Both the position numbers and the translations under genes were made by a program. A stretch of DNA of 7,202 nt from Acidobacteriaceae bacterium (lineage in GTDB: Bacteria; Acidobacteriota; Terriglobia; Terriglobales; Acidobacteriaceae). The stretch's first letter is position 1; every line of letters begins with the position of its first letter. Below are positions 1-5,951 of this stretch, piece by piece. Location of the stretch: contig JAUTWY010000058.1 in NCBI GenBank assembly GCA_030838305.1, positions 1 to 7,202 of the forward strand, given 5' to 3'. The notes below the pieces were generated by a model, which was given only the letters and a program-made list of their open reading frames with translations, did no database searches and had not been told where the DNA came from.

Positions 1-265
1 CTTCCAGCACGAGATTATTGGGAGGAACGCGCAGATGCACCGAATCATCTTTCAATGCCATAATCGTTCCCCGCAGCCCTCCGCTCGTGACCACTTTGTC
101 GCCAGTCTTCAGCGAATCCAGCATAGCCGTCCATTTCTTCTGGCGGCGTTGCTGGGGAAGAATCAGTAAGAAGTAAAATATCGCAAAAATGAAAATCAGC
201 GGGGCGACACTCAGCCACCCCATTCCGCCACCGCCGGCTTGCACTGCCAAGAATTGCATGTTCAT
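1..265 (-). CDS. yajC: Preprotein translocase subunit YajC (partial, C-terminus beyond left edge)
   Basis: YajC is a small single-span inner-membrane protein that associates with SecD-SecF and the SecYEG translocon and assists protein export. The visible 88 residues show the family layout. There is a short N-terminus with a Gly run (residues 11-14), then one hydrophobic helix at about residues 17-37. The family hallmark ILPQQRRQKK follows the helix on the cytosolic side. A GDKVVTSGGLRGTI stretch (about 55-68) opens the small beta domain. The 3' end is cut by the window edge. Two ATGs are possible, at 265 (MNMQF) and 259 (MQF), and neither has a strong Shine-Dalgarno sequence. It lies 169 bases downstream of tgt on the same strand, the common tgt-yajC-secD-secF order, so secD would be expected just beyond the left edge. 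The family call is secure; only the exact start is open. Confidence 0.94.
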   Translation of the reverse strand, partial: MNMQFLAVQAGGGGMGWLSVAPLIFIFAIFYFLLILPQQRRQKKWTAMLDSLKTGDKVVTSGGLRGTIMALKDDSVHLRVPPNNLVLE

Positions 266-434
266 CTGAAGTTATCGAAAAGCTACATCCCGCCCGCTAC
301 TTACCCAAATCCGCGAACCACCGCTCACAACGGCAAGCGCTACGGGCCCTGTCATTTCACGACGGGAGTGCTGCTTGATTCCGACCGGACCATCTACCGC
401 CAAGGTTGAATCCGGGGAGGCTTTCCCAGGAAGA

Positions 435-1583
435 TCACGGTTTCGGTTGAGACCAGAGACCAGAAAGAAAACGGGACTCTTCCCCAAGCCGAATAGAATG
501 ACGCACCCGCCGCATAGTGTCAAGGTAGAAACTCAGGTTGTGCAGGGTATTCAAGACCTGAGCCAGCACTTCATTCGATGCATAAAGATGTCGCAAATAC
601 GCCCGCGAATATCGCCGGCAAACCCGGCAGCCGCAATTAGGATCGAGCGGACCGGAATCGTTAGTATAGCGCGCCTGCTTGATCGAGACCTTTCCTTCGG
701 ATGTGAACAGCAGACCATGGCGTGCCGCGCGAGTAGGCAGAACGCAATCCATCATATCGATGCCAAGGCTGGCATACTCGACGATCTCTTCTGGCGTCCC
801 AACTCCCATTAAGTAGCGCGGCTTGTCACTGGGCAGGTATTGCAGGGTGGCTTCAACGACTTCGCGAGTGCGCTCCCGCGGCTCGCCTACGCTGAGGCCC
901 CCAATCGCGTAGCCGGGAAAACCAATTGCGATGGTCCGCTCGGCGGATTCCTTTCGGAGGGGCAGATGCATGCCGCCTTGCACGATGCCAAACAGGGATG
1001 GGGTGGAGCGGGCGCCCTCGCCCGCTTCTTGCCAAGGCACCTCATACTTATGCTCTTCAAAATACTTCTTACTCCGCTCCGCCCAGCGCAGCGTCAATTC
1101 CATCGACGCTTTCGTGCGGGCCCGGTCGGCGGGATACTCCGTACATTCATCAAACGCCATGCTGATGTCGGCACCCAGTCCGATCTGCGCCTCCATGGCG
1201 CTTTCCGGGCTAAAGAAGTGCGAGGAGCCGTCAAGATGCGAGCGGAATGTAACGCCGTCGTCAGTGACCTTGCGAAGTTCGTTCAGGCTGAAAACCTGGA
1301 AGCCTCCCGAATCGGTGAGGATCGCCCTCGGCCACGCCATGAAACCATGCAGTCCGCCCAGATTGCGGACGGTTTCGACTCCCGGCCGCAAATAGAGGTG
1401 ATAGGTGTTGCCGAGAAGAATCTGAACCCCGAGTTCCTCGAGAACATCCTGCGGCACACTTTTCACGGTCGCCGCTGTCCCCACCGGCATGAATACAGGA
1501 GTTTCGATCTCACCGTGAGGTGTGATCAGGCGCCCTGCGCGAGCCCGCCCATTCGTGGTCTCGATGCGAAACTCAGTGGACAT
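435..1583 (-). CDS. tgt: Queuine tRNA-ribosyltransferase (tRNA-guanine transglycosylase)
   Basis: Tgt exchanges guanine-34 in the anticodon of GUN tRNAs (Asp, Asn, His, Tyr) for preQ1, the committed tRNA step of queuosine synthesis, in the cytoplasm. The 382-residue protein has the normal family length. It carries the TDSGGFQVFSL motif with catalytic Asp91, the FGIVQGG substrate motif (198-204), YAIGGLSVGE (225-234), and GIDMMDCVLPTR with nucleophile Asp279. The zinc site is complete: Cys317, Cys319, Cys322 and His348, spaced as in the Zymomonas enzyme. I chose ATG 1583 (MSTEF) over the in-frame TTG at 1601, because family N-termini begin near here and the extension adds only six residues. 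The stop of the phosphoesterase gene lies 21 bases upstream, so co-transcription is likely. queA is not adjacent in this window. The last residues (SGLWSQPKP) lie on a 7-base tandem repeat and look non-conserved. Confidence 0.97.
   Translation of the reverse strand: MSTEFRIETTNGRARAGRLITPHGEIETPVFMPVGTAATVKSVPQDVLEELGVQILLGNTYHLYLRPGVETVRNLGGLHGFMAWPRAILTDSGGFQVFSLNELRKVTDDGVTFRSHLDGSSHFFSPESAMEAQIGLGADISMAFDECTEYPADRARTKASMELTLRWAERSKKYFEEHKYEVPWQEAGEGARSTPSLFGIVQGGMHLPLRKESAERTIAIGFPGYAIGGLSVGEPRERTREVVEATLQYLPSDKPRYLMGVGTPEEIVEYASLGIDMMDCVLPTRAARHGLLFTSEGKVSIKQARYTNDSGPLDPNCGCRVCRRYSRAYLRHLYASNEVLAQVLNTLHNLSFYLDTMRRVRHSIRLGEESRFLSGLWSQPKP
449..462. repeat. 7-base tandem duplication at the 3' end of tgt
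   Basis: The unit gagacca occurs twice in direct succession on the plus strand (tggtctc twice on the coding strand), 12 bases before the tgt stop codon. It encodes part of the C-terminal tail GLWSQ, outside the zinc domain. It is short enough to have arisen by slippage or by chance. Confidence 0.55.
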
Positions 1584-1604
1584 TGGTTTGGATTGTAACA
1601 ACGG

Positions 1605-2129
1605 TTAGAATTCGGCCGTCGCCGTGGCCAGATGCAATTGCAGAATTTCGCTCCGCACTGCGCCACGTTCCAGGACTAACCTGCCGACGCTCACCGGCAA
1701 TTTGAATCGCCGCGGCCCGGCACTCCCGGGATTGAAATAGAGCACACCGTCTCGTGTCTCTTGCTTGGGAACATGAGTGTGGCCGCTGATTACAACCGAG
1801 AATCCCGCCGCTTCAGGCTTGAGGTCCAACTGCGCCAGGTCGTGCAGGATGTAAATAGAGATGCCGCCCAACTCGAGTACATGAGTCTCCGGCAGCTTGC
1901 GGGACCATGCTCCCTTGTCCGCGTTCCCGCGCACCGCAGTGACGGGGGCAATCGCGGAAAGTTGTTCGAGGATTTCGCGATCGCCGACATCCCCTGGGTG
2001 AATAATGTGTTCAGCTCCGCGCAGGGCATTGATTGCCTCGGGACGCAGCAAACCATGGGTGTCAGAGATAACGCCGATCAGGATAGCTTTCTGATCTTCC
2101 CCTCGACCTTCAGCCCGGCTTCCGCTCAC
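1605..2129 (-). CDS. YfcE/MJ0936-like metallophosphoesterase
   Basis: A calcineurin-type dimetal phosphoesterase, probably a cytosolic phosphodiesterase; the physiological substrate cannot be told from sequence. Metal-binding motifs appear in family order: ISDTHG (Asp23, His25), HPGDVGD (Asp47), RGNADKG (Asn69), LHD (His96) and SGHTHVP (His117, His119), followed by FNPGS. The histidine after the third strand is followed by Asp rather than the commoner Gly; I believe this occurs in a recognised subgroup. Numbering uses the GTG start at 2129. That start gives 174 residues and a 14-base gap after the upstream stop at 2144. The frame stays open to an ATG at 2186 (193 residues), which would overlap the upstream gene by 43 bases. 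That extension is arginine-rich, lacks a ribosome site and does not resemble the family. A still later start just before ILIGVISD is also possible. It is followed closely by tgt. Confidence 0.87.
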   Translation of the reverse strand: MSGSRAEGRGEDQKAILIGVISDTHGLLRPEAINALRGAEHIIHPGDVGDREILEQLSAIAPVTAVRGNADKGAWSRKLPETHVLELGGISIYILHDLAQLDLKPEAAGFSVVISGHTHVPKQETRDGVLYFNPGSAGPRRFKLPVSVGRLVLERGAVRSEILQLHLATATAEF

Positions 2130-2143
2130 ATTCAATTCCAGGA

Positions 2144-3844
2144 TTAAAATCCGTCCTGCGGGGTGATTCCCTTGCCTTCGACGCATTCATAGCATCGGCC
2201 CGCTGCCAGGTTCTTGAAGTCCTCGGTTCTGCCGCTCGGCCAGGTAATGGCCACTTGTTCGACACGGTCGCGCTTTTCTAATCCGAACGTAATCGGAAGT
2301 TCGGACTGCGATAAGTAACTGGACCCACTCTTAACCATGCGCGACTGATTCAACCCGCCAGAAACAATGCGTACCATCGCGCCGATAGCATCGCGGTTCG
2401 ATTTGGTGCCGACCAGCCGAAAGCGAATGCTGCGATTTCCGGCAAGCTGATCGTTGCGATACAAGTAGGCAGAGCCGTTGTTAGTGGTGAGCAGCAGGTC
2501 GAGATCACCATCGCGATCAAAGTCAGCGTAGGCGAGTCCGCGTCCGACCTTGGGCTGGTCGAATCCGCCGCCGATCTCCGCCGCGACGTCGCGAAAACTC
2601 CCGTGCCCATTGTTGAGAAACAAGAGCGGCGGCTGGGCATATCCCACATTCCCGCGAATATTGCGTACGGTTTCGTCGATGTGGCCGTTGGCCACCGCAA
2701 GATCGAGCCAGCCATCAAGGCTGGCATCGAGAAAGGCACATCCGAAACCCAGACTGTTCTTGGAAGGCAGGCCCACGCCCGACTGCGCCGCAACATCTTC
2801 ATAAGTCTTCCCGCCGAACTCGTACAGGCCGGTCATTTCGTTATCGAAGTTCGTGATGGCAACCCCAAAATGACCTGAGTTTCTAAAATCGGCGAGGTCC
2901 ACGCCCATGCCGGCGCGCGCTTTCCCTTCACTACTGAAGGCCAATCCAACTTCCACCGCCGCATCCTTAAAAGTTCCATTGCGCTGGTTTCGATAGAGCT
3001 TGTTGGGTTGCGTATCGTTCGCGACCAGCAGATCGGGAAACCCGCCCTGGGTATCGTCGAGCATGGCAACGCCCAGGGATTTTGAACTACTGTCAAAAAT
3101 GCCGCTGGAGGCGGTGACGTCCTCGAAGGTGCCGTTGCCACGATTGTGAAACAGCCAGCACGTCTCGCCACGGTAAGCCTCCGGCGTGCAGTAAGACTTG
3201 TGCTTGCCGTCGAGGCTGCAGAACACGTCACGCTCCGGCGACCACTTCACATAATTGCAGACAAAAAGATCGAGCAGGCCGTCGCGATCATAATCAAACC
3301 AGAGAGCCGATGTGCTGAACGACAGGCGCTTTCCCAGGCCGCTGATGCTGGTCACATCTGTGAAAGTTCCTCTTCCGGTGTTGTGGAATAGCCGATTCTG
3401 TCCCACGCAGGTGACAAGAATGTCGGGAAATCCGTCGTTGTCATAATCGCCGACCGCCACGCCCATGCCGTACATTTCAATGTCGAGCCCTGCCCGCAAT
3501 GTGACATCGGCAAAGGTCCCGTCCCTGTTGTTGTGATAAAGCCGCAACGCGGATCGCCGCTGCTTGTGGCCGGGCCAGTCCATCCCATTGATCAAAAGAA
3601 TGTCCTGCCAGCCATCACGGTCGTAATCGAGGAATGCACATCCAGAACCCAGAGTCTCGGGAAGGAACTTCCCGCCAAACGCTCCGCTGTTGTGCCGGAA
3701 CTGAATGCCAGCGCTGGAGCTCACATCAACAAACCGGAAACCCGGCGAACTGGTTCCTGCCCCCGCTCCCAGAGCCCGAAGCAGCGGCCACTGCGACACC
3801 GACACAAGGCCCGCTATGTTCCGCAGAAAAGACCTGCGATTCAC
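2144..3844 (-). CDS. Tat-exported FG-GAP/VCBS repeat protein with C-terminal ASPIC/UnbV domain (CRTAC1 family)
   Basis: Predicted extracytoplasmic beta-propeller protein of 566 residues; its ligand or activity is unknown. The N-terminus has a twin-arginine signal (NRRSFLRN, residues 2-9, then a moderately hydrophobic stretch to an AGAG-type cleavage region near 27-30). Seven FG-GAP-like loops follow, starting near residues 73, 133, 184, 263, 319, 373 and 441. Loops 1, 2, 3 and 7 keep the DxDxDGxxD calcium pattern; loops 4-6 are degenerate. Most blades end in the typical LYHN/LFHN...GTFxDV segment. The ASPIC/UnbV domain spans about 483-550 (GAMVRI, SGSSYLSQSE, ITWPSGRTED). Five cysteines fall between residues 146 and 229, in the family's YCTPEAY region. 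The start is GTG at 3844, overlapping the response-regulator stop as GTGA, with GGTGA seven bases upstream, so translation is probably coupled to the regulator. It is not a classical integrin, despite the shared repeat. Confidence 0.94.
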   Translation of the reverse strand: MNRRSFLRNIAGLVSVSQWPLLRALGAGAGTSSPGFRFVDVSSSAGIQFRHNSGAFGGKFLPETLGSGCAFLDYDRDGWQDILLINGMDWPGHKQRRSALRLYHNNRDGTFADVTLRAGLDIEMYGMGVAVGDYDNDGFPDILVTCVGQNRLFHNTGRGTFTDVTSISGLGKRLSFSTSALWFDYDRDGLLDLFVCNYVKWSPERDVFCSLDGKHKSYCTPEAYRGETCWLFHNRGNGTFEDVTASSGIFDSSSKSLGVAMLDDTQGGFPDLLVANDTQPNKLYRNQRNGTFKDAAVEVGLAFSSEGKARAGMGVDLADFRNSGHFGVAITNFDNEMTGLYEFGGKTYEDVAAQSGVGLPSKNSLGFGCAFLDASLDGWLDLAVANGHIDETVRNIRGNVGYAQPPLLFLNNGHGSFRDVAAEIGGGFDQPKVGRGLAYADFDRDGDLDLLLTTNNGSAYLYRNDQLAGNRSIRFRLVGTKSNRDAIGAMVRIVSGGLNQSRMVKSGSSYLSQSELPITFGLEKRDRVEQVAITWPSGRTEDFKNLAAGRCYECVEGKGITPQDGF

Positions 3845-4470
3845 GGAACGTTCACCAGTCCCGAGCGGATGGCGTACACGACGAGTTCGGCGGTCTTATG
3901 AATGCCGAGCGCGTTCATGATATTAGCGCGATGAACAGCTACGGTATTGGCGCTGAGATCGAGCACCGCGGCAATTTCCTTGTTCGACTTGCCATCGACA
4001 ATCATCTGCAGGACTTCGAGCTCGCGCGGCGTCAGGCCGCCGGCATGTTCCCCTTTGAGGGTTGAGGGTTGCTCCAGTTGCGGATCAAAAATAGTTTCCC
4101 CGCCGGCAACACGCCGCACCGCCGGCCCCAGTTCCAAATTGATCGCGTTCTTCAGAATGTATCCCTTGGCTCCGGCATCGATCGCCTGCCGCACCCAGGT
4201 ATTTTCCGAATGCATGCTGAGCATCAGGACGGCAGTGTCGGGCAGATCCTGAAGAATCTGCCGCGTTGCATCCAGGCCGTTCACCTTGGGCAACGCGCAA
4301 TCCATAACCACGACTTTCGGCTTCAACTGGCGCGCCAGCCGGATGGCTTCTTCGCCATCGCCAGCCTCGCCCGCAACGACCATGTCGGGTTCGTCTTCCA
4401 ACATGCGCCGGAAACCGCGCCGCACCAGGCTATGGTCATCGACCAGCAATACGGTGATTTTATTGGTCAT
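3841..4470 (-). CDS. NarL/FixJ-family two-component response regulator
   Basis: Cytosolic DNA-binding transcription regulator of 209 residues, activated by phosphotransfer from a histidine kinase. The receiver domain covers about residues 5-120. It has the acidic pair Asp11-Asp12, phosphoacceptor Asp57 (VVVMDCALP), Ser85 in the switch position and Lys107 in the GYILKNA motif. A linker at about 121-143 leads to a LuxR-type helix-turn-helix (about 145-205). The hallmark LTPRELEVLQ starts at residue 146, and the recognition helix lies in SANTVAVHRANIMNALGI. The ATG at 4470 begins directly at the receiver fold (MTNKITVLLVDDH), so the start is well supported although no strong Shine-Dalgarno precedes it. 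It follows the kinase gene by 30 bases and overlaps the CRTAC1 gene by 4 bases. The partner kinase is almost certainly the upstream gene. Target promoters are unknown; the divergent region at 5902-5951 is a candidate. Confidence 0.97.
   Translation of the reverse strand: MTNKITVLLVDDHSLVRRGFRRMLEDEPDMVVAGEAGDGEEAIRLARQLKPKVVVMDCALPKVNGLDATRQILQDLPDTAVLMLSMHSENTWVRQAIDAGAKGYILKNAINLELGPAVRRVAGGETIFDPQLEQPSTLKGEHAGGLTPRELEVLQMIVDGKSNKEIAAVLDLSANTVAVHRANIMNALGIHKTAELVVYAIRSGLVNVP
3852..3856 (-). promoter_or_regulatory. Ribosome binding site for the CRTAC1-family gene
   Basis: GGTGA on the minus strand lies seven bases before the GTG start at 3844 and inside the last codons of the response-regulator gene. 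It supports GTG 3844 as the real start, which also yields the complete twin-arginine signal. Ribosomes terminating at the overlapping TGA could re-initiate here. Confidence 0.55.
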
Positions 4471-4500
4471 ATTGAGCTTTATCTGTCTATCTTGGAGGCC

Positions 4501-5901
4501 CTATCCCTGATCCTTGTCCCGAAACTCAACGTCCCGAAACTCAACGTTTGCCCGCGGCACGATCAGGCGAAGCAGCGTACCGCCGGCAGCCGGTGTCGAA
4601 AATTCCAGATGCCCGCCCATCAACTCCGAGCGTTCGCGCATCGCGACAAGGCCAATGCCCTGTTTCGCAGGCTTCCCGCCAAACCCGATACCGTGATCTT
4701 CCACCTCCAGTTCGAGCGTCGCCGGGAGAAATCGCAATCGCACCCAAGCCTGCTTCGCGCCCGAGTGCCGCGCCACGTTGTTCAACGCTTCCTGCAGCAC
4801 GCGGTAAATTTGCACCGCCGCATTACCATCTAGGGAGTAGGGCTTCCCCCGCTTCTCATAGGATATGGCAATTCCGGTCTGCCTTTCTACAGTCGGGATG
4901 TACCAGTCGAGTGTAGTCTCCAGGCCGGCTTCGTCCAGCATTACCGGATGCAACGCCTGCGACAGAGTTCTGACGCGCTCCAGCGTATCCTGCGCAATTT
5001 GGCGAACCTCCTGCAAGTCATTGCGCAAAGCCGAACCTTCGGGAGCGTGAGTGCCGGCGCGGCCGAGCATAGAACCCATAGCGGTAAGAATCTGGCCGAA
5101 CTCGTCGTGTAATTCGCGCGAAATATAACGCAATGTGGATTCCTGAGTTGCGATCAATTTCTGCGCCAGTTCGCTCCGCCGCTCGGAAAGCTCGGCCATG
5201 CGCGCAAACAACCGCCGATTCCACCGGATCATGGAAAACCCGGTCAACAGGATCGCCGCCAGCGTCGCCGCCAGAAACACATACACTTGCCGCTGGACCG
5301 TGTCATAGATCTGAATGATGCGCTGCGCTGCCTGCTCTTCGTTATCACTGTTCTGCACCAGGAGCCTTGCCACTGCTGTGCCCAGGGCCTCCTGACGGGC
5401 CTGAAGCGAAATCTGAATCTGTTCCCGCGCCTCCTTCTCCCGGCCTGCGGCAGCCAATGCGAAGACACGGTCGACCGCATCCCAGAACTGCGTCACCGAA
5501 CTGTTCAGGGAAGCGCTCTGCTCCGGTGTCCGAGTTGGAGCCAACCTCGCTTCCAAACGCATGGCGTCGTCCAAGTCGGTGTGGATGCGCTGAAACTGCG
5601 CCGACCAGGCGGTGAGCGGATACGGCTCGTCATTGCCGATCATGTCCCGCATGGCGACCGCCAGCAGGTTCAGATCGTTTTGAATGCGCAGCAATTGCAG
5701 AGAATCCTTGCGATCACGGTCGATCAGCTCCGACTGAAGTTTTCGCAATCCGGCCACTTGCCAAGTGATGTATGCCGAATAAGCCAGGACCGCCGCGAGC
5801 GTCACGATCAGGCCGAGCAACAGGCCTAATGTTGGAGAGCGCTCCGGGGAAGGCGAACGTGCCACGCCCCGAGCATACAACGCCCCGCCCAGGCATGTCA
5901 C
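4501..5901 (-). CDS. Membrane sensor histidine kinase, NarL/DesK class (HisKA_3 + HATPase_c)
   Basis: Inner-membrane sensor kinase of up to 466 residues. It has an arginine-containing N-terminus, TM1 at about 24-46, an extracytoplasmic segment of about 155 residues (48-205) that looks mostly helical, and TM2 at about 206-225. A short charged coiled-coil (226-253) leads to the HisKA_3 dimerisation domain with phospho-histidine His265 in SRELHDEFGQIL. The ATP-binding domain (about 360-450) has the N box EALNNVARHS, G1 motif EDHGIGF and G2 motif GIGLVAMRER. I see no PAS, GAF or HAMP domain, so the sensed signal is probably read by the extracytoplasmic helical domain, which may be of the four-helix-bundle type. 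The start is uncertain: GTG 5901 gives the full frame and GTG 5865 would remove 12 residues; neither has a clear ribosome site. The C-terminal tail contains a five-residue duplication. The cognate regulator follows 30 bases downstream. Confidence 0.94.
   Translation of the reverse strand: MTCLGGALYARGVARSPSPERSPTLGLLLGLIVTLAAVLAYSAYITWQVAGLRKLQSELIDRDRKDSLQLLRIQNDLNLLAVAMRDMIGNDEPYPLTAWSAQFQRIHTDLDDAMRLEARLAPTRTPEQSASLNSSVTQFWDAVDRVFALAAAGREKEAREQIQISLQARQEALGTAVARLLVQNSDNEEQAAQRIIQIYDTVQRQVYVFLAATLAAILLTGFSMIRWNRRLFARMAELSERRSELAQKLIATQESTLRYISRELHDEFGQILTAMGSMLGRAGTHAPEGSALRNDLQEVRQIAQDTLERVRTLSQALHPVMLDEAGLETTLDWYIPTVERQTGIAISYEKRGKPYSLDGNAAVQIYRVLQEALNNVARHSGAKQAWVRLRFLPATLELEVEDHGIGFGGKPAKQGIGLVAMRERSELMGGHLEFSTPAAGGTLLRLIVPRANVEFRDVEFRDKDQG
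4516..4545. repeat. 15-base perfect tandem duplication in the kinase C-terminal tail
   Basis: gtcccgaaactcaac is present twice back to back on the plus strand and is followed by a further gt. It duplicates the residues VEFRD in frame (residues 453-457 and 458-462), after the end of the ATPase domain and nine codons or fewer before the stop. The exact identity of the two copies points to a recent in-frame slippage event. Confidence 0.9.
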
Positions 5902-5951
5902 AATGCAGTAATAATGAAGCGAATCGCAGCTTCGTGGAGTCCAACTAGAGA
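5902..5951. promoter_or_regulatory. Divergent intergenic region between kinase operon and ABC exporter
   Basis: Only 50 bases separate the two predicted start codons. The stretch holds an AT-rich box (taataat, 5909-5915), usable as a -10-like element on the plus strand. It also holds a five-base inverted repeat gaagc...gcttc (5916-5920 and 5929-5933). The GGAG at 5936-5939 is a possible, rather distant ribosome site for the exporter. No convincing -35/-10 pair with normal spacing was found for either strand, so promoter positions are not assigned. Confidence 0.3.

Noticed and set aside
405..434. Possible rho-independent terminator after tgt
   Set aside because: The ctggg/ctccc pairing just after the stop is imperfect and no T-run follows on the minus strand.
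272..523. 83-codon minus-strand open frame spanning the tgt-yajC gap
   Set aside because: It begins inside tgt in another frame, has no recognisable domain, no ribosome site and a composition like random translation of GC-rich DNA.
840..1598. 252-codon plus-strand open frame
   Set aside because: It is entirely antisense to tgt, whose catalytic and zinc motifs are intact; long antisense frames are expected in GC-rich DNA.
2130..2186. Extension of the phosphoesterase to ATG 2186
   Set aside because: It would overlap the CRTAC1 gene by 43 bases and add an arginine-rich stretch unlike the family, with no Shine-Dalgarno; it is kept as an alternative only.
4069..4833. 254-codon plus-strand open frame
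   Set aside because: It lies opposite the regulator and kinase genes, both with full motif sets; its translation shows no domain.
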